A stretch of DNA of 64,000 bases, from the NCBI GenBank assembly GCA_002070945.1, contig MWEG01000107.1, positions 19,516-83,515 on the forward strand, read 5' to 3'. The notes below the pieces were generated by a model. That model was given only the letters and a program-made list of their open reading frames with translations. It did not search any database and was not told the origin of the DNA. The DNA comes from Lentisphaerae bacterium ADurb.Bin082. Its GTDB lineage: Bacteria > Verrucomicrobiota > Lentisphaeria > Oligosphaerales > Oligosphaeraceae. The position numbers and the translations under genes are program-made. Positions within the stretch are counted from its first letter, which is position 1. Every line of letters begins with the position of its first letter. Shown here one piece after another: positions 55,401 through 63,882 of this stretch.

Positions 55401-57368
55401 GACCGACTGGAAGCTCTCGCCGACGGGAAGGACCTCGGTCTCCCAGTATTGCGTGGTTCTGTTTCCCCAGGTGACGGTGCCGACAAGAGTAACTTCCTCT
55501 TCGGCTGGCAGCGTATTGTTGACCTCTACCCAGACCGTGCCCTGGATGATGTCACCGGGCATGGCGAGTACAGTGTAGTTCTGCTGGTCGATAGGCTGCT
55601 CATTGAAGGCGCCGCCGGCGGAACGACGACAAAACGGCAGGGCGCGATAGGTGACAGTCACCTTTGCAATCTCTATGCTCTCGCCGCCGCTCGCGTCTTT
55701 GGCCCTGAATTCAAAGATGTCTACATTCTCCCCGAAGAACTCGTCGTCACCGTCCACTGTATAGGTATAGACCGTGCCATCCTTGAGCGCGAGCGTTCCC
55801 TTGGCGGGCAGGGTCACAATCACTATTCCCGTGATGTCTTCCTGTCCATCCCGGTCGCCTGCCAGCTCGGCCAGGTCGATGTCCTTGGATTTGGGCAAGT
55901 TGTCGCCCTTCAGGATGAAGAGTTCGCCGTCGTCGACTATTGGCAGGCTGTTGCTGATGGTGATTTGGGCAGGGTCAGAGTCCTTGCGGTCGCCATTGAA
56001 GCTGTTGGCCGTGACCACGACGGTCCAAGTCTCGCCTTTTTTCGCCATGCCTGGCGGGACAGTACGGGTGTCAAGCGTGGTGGCATTCTTATCGTTGGTC
56101 CATTTATAGGTGTAGTTGACTGCATCTTCCGGGTCAGGGTCGACGGCATCCGTGAAGTTCACATTCAGTTCGCTGGTAGTGTAGGCCGGGTCAGGCGTGA
56201 TCGCCACATTCGTCGGCGCGCCAACCGGCTGGTCAACGTCATGAATGGTCGCTGGCGTCGGTGCTGATTCGGTGGACTGATTATCGTAGCGGTCAATGGC
56301 TTCGACCTTGAGGATGACTTCTTTGGCCAGGTTCGGATGCATGACTGCGTCATAGCCAGGGGCTTCCGCGCTGGTGAAAGTCAGGCCGGCCCAATTTCCG
56401 GGAACCTTTATCCAATCATTGCCATCCAGCCAATAGACGACAAAGTCAAAATCGCCGTTTTCCTCATCGACAACGGTGATCGTGAACACTATTGGGTCAT
56501 TTTCATTGACGTTTACCGGGGGAACGAACGCCACCTCCGGCGGATCATTGACTGGCGCGACCGTGACCGTGACCGTGTTTCGGTCGACCAGGTCGCCGCT
56601 GCGGGCCGCATAGATGGCCACAACGTCAAACGGGCGGATGTTTCCGACCCTAGTCGGCGCCGTGTAGAGAATCGACTTTTTGTCGGCGGAGACGGCGAAC
56701 GCGCCGTGCGTGGCTTCGTCCCCGCCTTCAGGATAATCGAAAAAGACTCCGCTGATGACGCCGCCCGCAGCGCTGGCGCCGTCACCGGTGAACACCGGCG
56801 TCAGGACCGTCGGCTCGGCGGCATCTTCAGTCGCCGCCCCGGCCAGCGGCGGGGCGTTGAATTGAACGACGGTGAGGGCGGCGTTGTTCAAGGCGGAGGC
56901 GAGCTTCTGGGAAGTCGCTACGGCATAGCAGCCGACATTGGCCGTCTGGTATCTATCCACTGATAGGGTCAAAGCAGCTGTCTCATCGGCATTCGCATCA
57001 TGGGCCACCTCGAAAACAACCGTGGCTATGACGCCGTCAAACCCAGCGTCAAAAAGCTTGGTGAACATTGTTTCAGCGCCCACGATGCGCTCAGTATTGC
57101 TGATGACCGTCTTTTTCGTCGCGACATTGTCTGGATAGGCAGGGAATACGACATCCTTGATGGTGACTTTAGGATTATTGGACGCCACCCGTGCGGTTGC
57201 TTTGAACAGAGCCTGGGCAGTAGTTAATCGGAGGTCGACACTGAATGTTGTTCCGGCTTGGGCTCGGTTGACTGCTGGGTTCAAAGAGAATGCCGTCGGT
57301 TCTCCTTGCGCCCAGACATTCAAGGAGGCGACAGCCATACATGCAATGAAGGCTAACCATTTTTTCAT
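52461..57368 (-). CDS. secreted cohesin-like, InlB B-repeat surface protein
   Basis: The 1635-residue protein has a signal peptide (MKKWLAFIACMAVASLNVWA) and GGAG upstream. Residues about 22-165 resemble a cohesin module (AFSLNPAVNRAQAGTTFSVD, GVIATVVFEVAHD). Cadherin- and Ig-like beta domains follow to about 570, then a Cys-containing region and two diverged InlB B-repeats. From about 885 to 1346 there are seven closely related 66-residue B-repeats (GGGELEQLVNHG, GWDFIGWDKDFTKIVEP), three AB pairs at a 396-bp period plus one. The last 140 residues (YDLNIGWNIISLPLEMTQPS to GYWIFNLIK) form a domain that also exists alone at 59821-60246. Adhesion or glycan-complex assembly is inferred. It is likely co-transcribed with the dockerin-like gene 81 bp upstream. 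Confidence 0.8.
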   Translation of the reverse strand: MKKWLAFIACMAVASLNVWAQGEPTAFSLNPAVNRAQAGTTFSVDLRLTTAQALFKATARVASNNPKVTIKDVVFPAYPDNVATKKTVISNTERIVGAETMFTKLFDAGFDGVIATVVFEVAHDANADETAALTLSVDRYQTANVGCYAVATSQKLASALNNAALTVVQFNAPPLAGAATEDAAEPTVLTPVFTGDGASAAGGVISGVFFDYPEGGDEATHGAFAVSADKKSILYTAPTRVGNIRPFDVVAIYAARSGDLVDRNTVTVTVAPVNDPPEVAFVPPVNVNENDPIVFTITVVDEENGDFDFVVYWLDGNDWIKVPGNWAGLTFTSAEAPGYDAVMHPNLAKEVILKVEAIDRYDNQSTESAPTPATIHDVDQPVGAPTNVAITPDPAYTTSELNVNFTDAVDPDPEDAVNYTYKWTNDKNATTLDTRTVPPGMAKKGETWTVVVTANSFNGDRKDSDPAQITISNSLPIVDDGELFILKGDNLPKSKDIDLAELAGDRDGQEDITGIVIVTLPAKGTLALKDGTVYTYTVDGDDEFFGENVDIFEFRAKDASGGESIEIAKVTVTYRALPFCRRSAGGAFNEQPIDQQNYTVLAMPGDIIQGTVWVEVNNTLPAEEEVTLVGTVTWGNRTTQYWETEVLPVGESFQSVSLGYQVPDAPGDYYILIGYAKSDAVPQFMSSTHAGRDAVWNDGNDLGFDWNEGQFEQALSNEGLVAANILQLDGQFKEEQVPVTAIHIRVTSEVKVTFVVDQGDEAPVPESKTVTIGAPYGDLPFTSREGHRFLGWWTAREGGSEVTPETIVTVKANHSLYAQWAIESYTLTFDSAGGSDVDPITQEYNTIVTPPADPTREGHTFDGWEPAVPKTMPAADMTLTALWTPIQYIVTFELGNCGYRTGGGELEQLVNHGDSATAPIVTTYDGWEFIGWDKDFTKIVEPTEIQAQYQPKKYAVTFNLGEHGNRTGGGELEQLVEHGASAIEPIVAAAEGWDFTGWDKDFTKIVEPTEINAQYQLKQYIVTFELGNCGYRTGGGELEQLVNHGDSATAPIVTTMDGWDFIGWDRDFTKIVEPTAIQAQYQPKKYAVTFNLGEHGNRTGGGELEQLVEHGASAIEPIVAAAEGWDFTGWDKDFTKIVEPTEINAQYQLKQYIVTFELGNCGYRTGGGELEQLVNHGDSATAPIVTTMDGWDFIGWDKDFTKIVEPTAIQAKYQPKKYAVTFNLGEHGNRTGGGELEQLVEHGASAIEPIVAATEGWDFTGWDKDFTKIVEPMEINAQYQLKKQHAVTFNLGEHGNHAGGGELEQLVNHGESAIAPEVTAADGWEFIGWDKDFTKIVEPMTVSALYQPRPLENDFTFSFSLQASWTSGVNYTLWMLGSPNAKDDYDASDKPLADLELPPLPAPSGEEAFFQLPDSDVKLLWDAHFLDDTVDVLVWTLLVDIPEEKTAELTWDNSKIPEGWRLTIAGDNAKIHVDMEVESSLVIEQSGLSTFVVTAIRADLYATAAYDLNIGWNIISLPLEMTQPSKAYLRGKKLWSVDTERGSYQQVANVIPGKAYWFFSHANQEITLDGLKIQDPGFNLKRDWNFVAPAVDMEISVDDIVAWRWEQKNYLPPEVIDGKYQLLAKKGYWIFNLIK
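53330..54720 (-). repeat. 396-bp tandem repeats within the InlB-repeat gene
   Basis: Three near-identical 396-bp units (each two 66-codon B-repeats, types A and B) and one further 66-codon unit. DNA identity is so high that identical out-of-frame strings recur every 396 bp, which points to recent amplification and possible length variation. Confidence 0.9.
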
Positions 57369-57449
57369 TTTTCACTCCGCTGGGTTGCTATTTGATATAC
57401 ATCCTTGAGTATGTTATGCGCTTATAGCTCTGGCGTGTGGATATGACGC

Positions 57450-59198
57450 TTACTGTTCAATCATATCAGCTATTTTTGCCCGGAACTCCTCGGCCCGGTT
57501 GGCCGGGTAAATAGTTCCTGTCACCATGGCGTCGTTGTCGATGCTTCCATCGCCGGCATAATTGAAAATCAAACGTACGTCCACATAATCAAAGTTGCCG
57601 TCGCCGTCAATATCCAGCGACTTCACCATGCCGGCAATTTTTTGGCGTAGTTCTGCTGCTCGGTCGAGTCCATACACGGTGCCTGCAACCATAGCTTCAT
57701 CATCAATGCTGCCATTGCCGACATAATTGAAGAACAAGCGGACATCGGGGTAGTCCAAGATTCCATCTCCGTCCAGGTCCAGGTTTGCATCTTGCTTCAG
57801 CTGCAAGGTGACGTCTGGTGCGGTGAACACGTTAGCGGTTTCCTGTCCCTCTTCGAGTGGGATGATGGCGAAGTCAACCGTGCCGCTCTTAGCTGCCAGG
57901 GCAGGTTGGAGGGTGATGGTCAGGACTTGGTCGAGTTTGGAAAGGATATCCGCAGTACAGGTCGGGGTGATGACGCCGTTATTATCTGCGAAGTTGATTT
58001 GGTAAGCGACGTCCTCCTCGGCTTCGCCGGGGTTGGTGACAGTGAAGGTGATGGTCCACGGATAGTCGGCCTGGGCGCCCTTCCAGTCCGGGCCGATGAA
58101 GGCATAGCGGTTCGCCTCAAGGGTTAGCTTATCGGCTATGCTGGTGATTTCGTACTTCATGGTGATAGGCTTGTAAGCCGTCTCGTCATCGGTATAATCG
58201 ACTTTCACTGTGATGGGGTCGCCACTGATATCGGCGGCGACTCCGCCGACCGCGACTTCCGTCAAAACAATTTCAATAATGTCATCGAATCTCAATTCGA
58301 CGGTGCCGGTGGCGCTGGGCGCGTCTGCACCGGCGCCATTGCGGGTCAGGGTATAGTTGATGACGACCGTGTCAAACTCGCTGATGTCATTTGGCAAGGT
58401 ATAGGTGAGGACATTGCCGTTGATCGCGGCGCCCACAGCACGAGTGCCGATAGGGAAGACCTGGTCGTCGCCCATGTAGTAATAGGTTTGCAAATTTCCG
58501 GCGGTGAATTCGGCCGGGTCAAAATCAAGGACAACGTCTTTGCTTTGTCCGGCCGCTCTGGCGATAGTGTCGTAAATAGGAAGCGGCGTCGGCGGAGCAG
58601 GCTCAGCGTCTTGCGCATAATATTGGATGTAGTAGGTGCCTTTTGCCAGGCTGGCGTTGGCGCTCGTGCGCAGATCAGCGACTTTGACCTCGCCGTCAGG
58701 GGTGACCAATCGGAATGTCCCGCCAGGGGGTGCGCCGGGGCCGACGCCAGCAGCAACCTCAATGGCCGTCCAGGATAAGTCAACCGTGTCTTGCACGGTG
58801 TCGGCGATCTCTAGCACCCAGGTGGAAGCAGGGGGCGTCGCTGACTTGTTGTCTTTTGACAGGCGGCAGTAGGCGTCGCCGACTGCCTTGCTGATGTCAG
58901 GGTTGAAATAGCCTAAGCTACCGCGGAAATACATGTAGTTCGTGACGCCTTCGACGGGAATGGCCAAATCGCCGACCTCAGGGCGGGAAGGACAGCCCGA
59001 CGGCGGCGCAGGAGAATCCAGTTTGTCAACAGCGTCGGTAGCCTCGGCGTCGGCGAGGCGGCCAAATGTCAACGTAGTGTCGTCTGACGAACCTACTTTC
59101 AAATCGTACGCAAATGGCTGCTGCGCCTGGACAACGATGCCGTACAGCAACGCACCCGCCAACAGGAACTGAAGAAAATGGCGTAATTTTCCAGACAT
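57450..59198 (-). CDS. secreted protein with two dockerin-like calcium loops
   Basis: The ATG at 59198 (GGAGAG at nine bases) gives 582 residues with a leader (MSGKLRHFLQFLLAGALLYG); the ATG at 59204 touches the ribosome site. The body is beta-rich with Ig- or cadherin-like repeats and no catalytic motif I recognise. The C-terminus has two F-hand loops, DLDGDGILDYPD (about 472-483) and DIDGDGNFDYVD (about 528-539), each with Asp at positions 1, 3, 5, 9 and 12 as in type I dockerins and each followed by a V-R-L-x-F-N-Y helix. The loops are 56 residues apart, longer than in classical dockerins. The next gene carries a cohesin-like module, so a matching pair is suspected. Confidence 0.75.
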   Translation of the reverse strand: MSGKLRHFLQFLLAGALLYGIVVQAQQPFAYDLKVGSSDDTTLTFGRLADAEATDAVDKLDSPAPPSGCPSRPEVGDLAIPVEGVTNYMYFRGSLGYFNPDISKAVGDAYCRLSKDNKSATPPASTWVLEIADTVQDTVDLSWTAIEVAAGVGPGAPPGGTFRLVTPDGEVKVADLRTSANASLAKGTYYIQYYAQDAEPAPPTPLPIYDTIARAAGQSKDVVLDFDPAEFTAGNLQTYYYMGDDQVFPIGTRAVGAAINGNVLTYTLPNDISEFDTVVINYTLTRNGAGADAPSATGTVELRFDDIIEIVLTEVAVGGVAADISGDPITVKVDYTDDETAYKPITMKYEITSIADKLTLEANRYAFIGPDWKGAQADYPWTITFTVTNPGEAEEDVAYQINFADNNGVITPTCTADILSKLDQVLTITLQPALAAKSGTVDFAIIPLEEGQETANVFTAPDVTLQLKQDANLDLDGDGILDYPDVRLFFNYVGNGSIDDEAMVAGTVYGLDRAAELRQKIAGMVKSLDIDGDGNFDYVDVRLIFNYAGDGSIDNDAMVTGTIYPANRAEEFRAKIADMIEQ

Positions 59199-59325
59199 TG
59201 GCATCTCTCCTTTTTTAACTCAAGGAAACTGCATTCTTTAATATGAATAAAAACTACTTGCCTAAATTATTTTTTGCAATTCGAACTTGGCAGCATGCAG
59301 CGCCTAAAAAGCCGTGCTTAGGGTG

Positions 59326-59420
59326 AGGTGCCTAACCCAGCCAAAACACGGAAATTACGAGGTAATAGGGTAAAGTTAGCATGGATTTGAAGTTTTACAA
59401 TCAGAAGAAAAGTTTATTTT
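59326..59420. repeat. direct repeat flanking the orphan fragment, copy 1
   Basis: AGGTGCCTAACCCAGCCAAA to TTTATTTTTG. It matches 60267-60362 with small differences, in the same direction. Confidence 0.8.
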
Positions 59421-59431
59421 TGGACGGGTGG

Positions 59432-59580
<149 letters not shown>

Positions 59581-59742
59581 CGGCTGAACTACATATCGCA
59601 GCCACCGTCCACTACGTCCACCATGTCCACACCGCGTCCACAGCCGCGAAGCAGCAGAAGGCACGGAGGGGTGACGCATAAACGCCTTGGAACTGACAGC
59701 GTTTTTTTCCCAAAAAACAAGAAGTTGGCTGCTAGTAGTGCA

Positions 59743-59787
59743 GAAGGCGCAGACTTTTCAGGCATGGCCTAAAAAATCTGCGCCTTC
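59743..59787 (-). terminator. long hairpin 3' of the orphan C-terminal fragment
   Basis: GAAGGCGCAGACTTTTCAGG pairs with the reverse of CCTAAAAAATCTGCGCCTTC. It lies 33 bp after the fragment's stop, like the hairpin after the full-length paralogue. Confidence 0.45.
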
Positions 59788-59820
59788 TTTGTGGATAGAA
59801 CGGATCGTCAAAGGCCTTTT

Positions 59821-60246
59821 TCAAGGCGCCAGAATCCAATATCCCTTTGTCGCCAGCAGCTGGTATTGCCCGTTGACCACTTCAGGAAGTCGATAGCCTT
59901 CCGGTTTCCATTCCCATACGACGTATTCGTCTACCGATAGCGTCGTGTCAACTGTTGGGCCGACGAAATTCCAGCCAGTCTCCAAGTTCATGGTGGCATC
60001 TTGTATAATCATGCCGTCAAGGTCGAACGTGTCGGCAACCTCGCTGAAAATCCAGTAGGCTTTGCCAGGGACGATGTTCGTCACTTGCTCGTAGCATCCA
60101 TTCAGGGCGTCGAGGCACAAGAGATTTTTTCCCAGCAGATAGGCTTTTGACGGCGGCGTCAGCTCCATGGGCACGCCGATCATGTTCCAGCCAGCGTACA
60201 GGTCGTAGATGGCGGTGCCGCAAAGGGCTGCTCGAATGGACTGCAC
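59821..60246 (-). pseudogene. orphan C-terminal domain of an InlB-type surface protein
   Basis: About 142 codons match the last 140 residues of the 1635-residue protein: YDLYAGWNMIGVPMELTPPS against YDLNIGWNIISLPLEMTQPS, and PGKAYWIFS against PGKAYWFFS, ending GYWILAP. The frame is open to an ATG at 60285, but the first 13 codons lie in repeat sequence, and there is no signal peptide or ribosome site. The match starts at VQSIRA (60246). The gene's front is missing and is replaced by a repeat (60267-60362). It is most likely a decayed paralogue or a silent cassette. Confidence 0.7.
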
Positions 60247-60266
60247 CTTAATCCTCAATTTTAAGG

Positions 60267-60362
60267 AGGTGCCTAACCCTTCCAAAATACGGAAGTTACG
60301 GTATGGAAAAGTAAGGTTGGCATGGATTTGACGTTTTACAATCAGGATGAAAATTTATTCTT
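60267..60362. repeat. direct repeat flanking the orphan fragment, copy 2
   Basis: AGGTGCCTAACCCTTCCAAA to AATTTATTCT, matching 59326-59420. It starts within 21 bp of the point where the paralogue match ends. Confidence 0.8.
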
Positions 60363-60394
60363 GCGTGGGCGTAATTTGGTCGTAATGCGCCAGT

Positions 60395-60575
60395 CTTCTG
60401 TAGTGCCTTTACAAGGCACCAGTTTTGGGACACGTCTATCCCCAGGCTGAAGCCTGGGGTTAAGCATAGTTAAGCACCTGCGGCGCAAAGTAATGTGACT
60501 TTAAGCATGATGCACCTGTCCCGGCTGGAAGCCTGTGGAAGCCTGTGCAAGACACGTGTTTTCGCACCACCGTCC
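60395..60575. repeat. long dispersed repeat, copy 2
   Basis: Matches 17658-17820, including GTGCCTTTACAAGGCAC and CCCCAGGCTGAAGCCTGGGG. The rest of the gap to 60922 holds the hairpin group at 60630-60675 and no ORF I can support. Confidence 0.8.
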
Positions 60576-60629
60576 ACCAATGTCCGCAGCTGCAGAGCTG
60601 CAAAAGCCCCAACGGGGCGCGACATACCA

Positions 60630-60675
60630 GCCCAGGGCAAGCGAAGCCCGCCCTGGGCGAGCGACGCCCTGGGCG
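60630..60675. repeat. CCCAGGG/CCCTGGG hairpin group
   Basis: CCCAGGGCAAGCGAAGCCCG followed by two CCCTGGGCGAG units. Related to the hairpin at 46547-46574. Confidence 0.6.
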
Positions 60676-60922
60676 AGGCGATGTATAATTTTGAGTCCTG
60701 AAAGGGTGAGACAAAAATGCCGCTGTGGCCAAAAGACAACATAAAGGCATACAAGTATTCATCACAAGATTTCGCGCATTGCCCAAAAAATAGGCTATGG
60801 ACAGCTAGTCCACCCTAAGGACTTGGTGGACAGATTCGCCATGAAGGAGTAGATTTATCGAATGCCGCACTGAAGCCTATTTGAAAAGCATAGTTTGATT
60901 TTTCGCCATTGTCGGCTTAGGA

Positions 60923-61942
60923 ATGAGAAATATAATGAGCAGCATCCCGGAATTAGCGCCTCCCTTGGTTGTGCAAAACGCGCCAGGATATAATTCCTGG
61001 CCTTTTGTGCAAGGGCTGGGGAGCAATAAGCTTGTCTGCGCCTATAGCCGCGGCGAAAAACACAGTATCGCCGAAAGATGCCGGGGCGTTTATGCGCGCA
61101 CGTCCCTTGACAATGGCCAGTCCTGGACAGCCGAGACGACGGTTGTGAATACGCCAGAAGCGGGCGAAAGCGCTATCGGCAAGGGACTTGACGAGGACGG
61201 TGCCATGCTGCTTTGGGTGCGCTGCGTCGGAGACGCCTGGCGCCACAATCTCTATCGCTCGGCGGACGGCGTGAACTTCTCAAAAATCGCCTCCCTGCAG
61301 CCAGAACCGATGCCTATGCAGATCACGGATGTCTTCAGCGTGCCCGGAGTTGGACTGATGTGCTTCTGGTTTGCTGGACGTTATCGCGAAGAGCCGGAAA
61401 ACTCCTGGGGAACACTCACCAGCGTAGACAATGGCTTGACCTGGAAGCAAAAAGTCGTCGAAGCCGGACTGCCAAAAAGCGATTGGCCAACCGAGCAGGC
61501 CGGTGTTTACCTTGGCGATGGGCGAATCCTCGCGATTACACGCATCGAAAAGACCAGCGATCCCGCCAAACAGGGCTGTCAGTTCCAGCTGGAATCATCT
61601 GATGGCGGCGAATCCTGGAAAAAGATGCGGACGAATATCGGGGATGTGCGGGAATCAACTCCGAGTCTGCTTTGGGATGCAGAGAGCGGCCTGCTGAGCA
61701 ATTATTATTATCAGCGCAGCGCAGGCGTGCTGAAGCGCCGCGTCGCTCCGCTGTCAGCGGTGTGGGGCAATCCGCTCGCATGGCCTTCGCCTGAGATTGT
61801 CGCTGTCGGCAGCGCGGATGACTACCATGCCGGCAATGTCAATGCCTTTGCCCGGGGCGGAATGCATTTCTGCACCTTCTATTCCGGCAACGAAACGCAG
61901 ACCGAGATAGTCATCGTGCCCGTGACGGCGCCCAAACGATGA
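60923..61942 (+). CDS. sialidase-like BNR/Asp-box protein
   Basis: The 339-residue protein has three good Asp boxes, SLDNGQSW (61-68), SVDNGLTW (about 167-174) and SSDGGESW (about 225-232), plus a weaker RSADGVNF, as in six-bladed sialidase beta-propellers. No signal peptide is seen. The start may be the ATG at 60923 or at 60935; neither has an ideal ribosome site. Typical sialidase Arg-triad residues cannot be assigned with confidence, so it may act on another sugar or only bind. It is convergent with the CapA-like gene and separated from it by REP-like repeats. Confidence 0.75.
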   Translation: MRNIMSSIPELAPPLVVQNAPGYNSWPFVQGLGSNKLVCAYSRGEKHSIAERCRGVYARTSLDNGQSWTAETTVVNTPEAGESAIGKGLDEDGAMLLWVRCVGDAWRHNLYRSADGVNFSKIASLQPEPMPMQITDVFSVPGVGLMCFWFAGRYREEPENSWGTLTSVDNGLTWKQKVVEAGLPKSDWPTEQAGVYLGDGRILAITRIEKTSDPAKQGCQFQLESSDGGESWKKMRTNIGDVRESTPSLLWDAESGLLSNYYYQRSAGVLKRRVAPLSAVWGNPLAWPSPEIVAVGSADDYHAGNVNAFARGGMHFCTFYSGNETQTEIVIVPVTAPKR

Positions 61943-61996
61943 ATACAAAAAGTGATGGAAAACCAGTCGCTCGGCAGCAGAAATGTAAAGGCGCGT

Positions 61997-62107
61997 AATA
62001 TACGGCAAGCTGAAGCTGAACTACGTACTGCAAACTAAAGTTTGAACTACATGCTCCTGCAAGCGAGGTACATACGGCAAGCTGAAGCTTGAACTACGTA
62101 CGATGCG
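61997..62107. repeat. GTAG-hairpin REP-like cluster
   Basis: Three hairpins: CAAGCTGAAGCTGAACTAC, CAAACTAAAGTTTGAACTAC and CAAGCTGAAGCTTGAACTAC. It resembles 36977-37111, including the preceding AAATGTAAAGGCGCG stretch. Confidence 0.75.
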
Positions 62108-62138
62108 TCCACTAACGTCCATTGTCCACTGTCTACTA
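62107..62138 (-). repeat. short GTGGAC array at the CapA stop codon
   Basis: On the minus strand TTTAGTAGACAGTGGACAAT follows the last codon of the CapA-like gene. TAG is its stop. Confidence 0.75.
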
Positions 62139-63401
62139 AAGTTTGAATGAGCTGTTGAGTTTTTGCCAGATGTGTTCGATTTCCTCTTTTTCGGTGCCGG
62201 TGGCGATTTGCGGCAGTCCATTCATTTCGTCTTTGCGGTCAAAGGTCAGATAGACCGGCACTTCCTGGCAGTCATCCAATTTTCCGTTCCGGAATGTGAG
62301 CTTAGGCAGGATAGTCTGATAATTTTCCTTGTGGAGATGCAGTCCGACTTTGTTTCCCCGGGAGCGGGCGAGCAGCGCTTCTGGCGCTGTGGCGAAGATG
62401 TCGGTGTTGTATTTTTCCATGAAGTCGGCAGGCAGGTGCTTCACGGTGAGGCCCTGGTAGATGAAGTCGCCCAGGGAATAGTAGATTGGGCAGTCACGGT
62501 AGAATTCCCGCGGCCGCAGCTCGTGGCAGCCGCCGCCAAAGATAGCTGACACGCCAGCGTCAATGCAGGCATAGGCGAATTCCCGCAAGTAGTCCGCTGG
62601 ATTGCTGTGCTTGACGCCGTCGTTGTCATGGCAGTGGACGAGCAGGAAGACATACTCGCAAGCAGCTTTGGCCTGACGGATGAGGCCGAGAATCCGCTCC
62701 TTGTCCTTAGGATTGCAGACAGTCTCTTTGGCGTTGGGGTCGCTGGTGTATTTTTGCTCGCCCATGACAAAGATGCCCTCCGGGTCTGGAGTCAAGAAGC
62801 CGGTGTCAATGCTCATCTGGCGCGTAAAGTTGATCTTGGTTTGCAGGGCCAGTTGTTTCAGGAGCGCCATTTCTTCGGGGCTGATTTTGTAAAGCCTCTC
62901 GTGCCTAAGATAGTTGACGCCTGGGCGTGCAGGAATGTGATGGGTGGCACGGCCAGCCCGCGAGGCGTCCTTAAAGGAGCAATCCACGGCAAAAATAGCG
63001 ACTTTTAAGCCATTGGCCTCCAGTATGGCCGGTGCTTCGGCTTCGTCAAGGGAGCGGCCGGTTCCCGAGTGGGCGACCTGGTATTTGTCCAAGGTGTCTA
63101 TGGTTGAGAGCAGTCCGCCGTAGCTGTAGTCCATCGCGTGGTTGTTGGCGGTTCCGAAATAGTTGAAGCCGAATCGCAGCAGGTACTCGAAGCATGCAGT
63201 CGGGGTGTTGATCCAGGTGCCTCCGCTGTAGGCGGAAGCGAAGTGCTGGAAATCCGAGAGGTTGGTCTCCAAGTTCGTCATCCGCACGTCGCAGCTCTTG
63301 ATGAGAGCAGCCACCGGTTGCATGAGGCTGGAGTATTCGGCTGGAAACTCCGCAGTGAAAAGCGAATCGCCGGTGCCGGTGACGGTCAAAATGTCTTTCA
63401 C
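62136..63401 (-). CDS. CapA-family metallophosphatase-like protein
   Basis: The 421-residue protein starts at GTG 63401 (AGGGAGA upstream). It has CapA motifs: TGTGDSLF, DVRMTNLETNLSD, GTANNHAMDYSYGG, FLLVHCHDND and IFGGGCHELRP, then YYSLGDFIYQ. CapA proteins take part in poly-gamma-glutamate capsule formation in some bacteria, but soluble members without a membrane anchor, as here, are widespread and of unknown function. Metal binding by the Asp, Asn and His residues of these motifs is known from the fold. The stop TAG coincides with the start of a GTGGAC array. Confidence 0.8.
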   Translation of the reverse strand: MKDILTVTGTGDSLFTAEFPAEYSSLMQPVAALIKSCDVRMTNLETNLSDFQHFASAYSGGTWINTPTACFEYLLRFGFNYFGTANNHAMDYSYGGLLSTIDTLDKYQVAHSGTGRSLDEAEAPAILEANGLKVAIFAVDCSFKDASRAGRATHHIPARPGVNYLRHERLYKISPEEMALLKQLALQTKINFTRQMSIDTGFLTPDPEGIFVMGEQKYTSDPNAKETVCNPKDKERILGLIRQAKAACEYVFLLVHCHDNDGVKHSNPADYLREFAYACIDAGVSAIFGGGCHELRPREFYRDCPIYYSLGDFIYQGLTVKHLPADFMEKYNTDIFATAPEALLARSRGNKVGLHLHKENYQTILPKLTFRNGKLDDCQEVPVYLTFDRKDEMNGLPQIATGTEKEEIEHIWQKLNSSFKL

Positions 63402-63562
63402 AATCAGTTCTCCCTGTTAAATAAGGTGGCATGGTCTGAAAAGGCGCTGCTGTGCAGCGGTTGGATATACCGCTGTCCTAACGTAATGCCTGGCCGCGTT
63501 TTTGCGAGCCACAAGGCAACGGCTGTTCATCGAACAGCGGAGATGGTGGACGACGGCTGCCG

Positions 63563-63620
63563 TACGTAGTTCAAGCTTCCGCTTGCCGTATGTTGCAGCC
63601 CTGAAGGAGTGAAACATAAT
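63563..63620. repeat. GTAG-hairpin REP-like element, reverse copy
   Basis: GTAGTTCAAGCTTCCGCTTG, CCGTATGTTGCAGCCCTGAA and GGAGTGAAACATA. It is the reverse orientation of the elements at 37.0 and 62.0 kb. The 599-bp end region otherwise has GTCCAC-type units near 63709-63760 and a promoter. Confidence 0.7.
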
Positions 63621-63853
63621 CGTCTTGAAACTGAAAGCGAAATAGCCCATATCTTTCACTCCGCAGCCCCGCTGCAGCAGACCGATATTCACGTCCCTTG
63701 GTCGCTTCTGTCCACTCATGTTCACAGTCTATCTACTGATAAAGTCCATTAAAGTCCACTTGTGTCTGCGATTTTCTGCCTGCTGCTCTCGTTATTTTCC
63801 TACTCGGACGAGATCCTAAGCCGATGTTATTTTATTAATAATGGGTTAGCCTC

Positions 63854-63882
63854 TTGTCGTTTTCCCCAAATTATGGTATAAT
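63854..63882 (+). promoter_or_regulatory. strong extended -10 promoter toward the right edge
   Basis: TTGTCG and a perfect TATAAT are separated by 17 bases, and TGG directly precedes TATAAT (extended -10). Its gene must begin at or beyond the window edge; an open frame from ATG 63931 has no ribosome site. Confidence 0.6.

Noticed and set aside
60246..60285. Start codon ATG at 60285 for the orphan fragment
   Set aside because: The first 13 codons lie in a dispersed repeat; there is no ribosome site or leader, so this is not treated as a real gene start.
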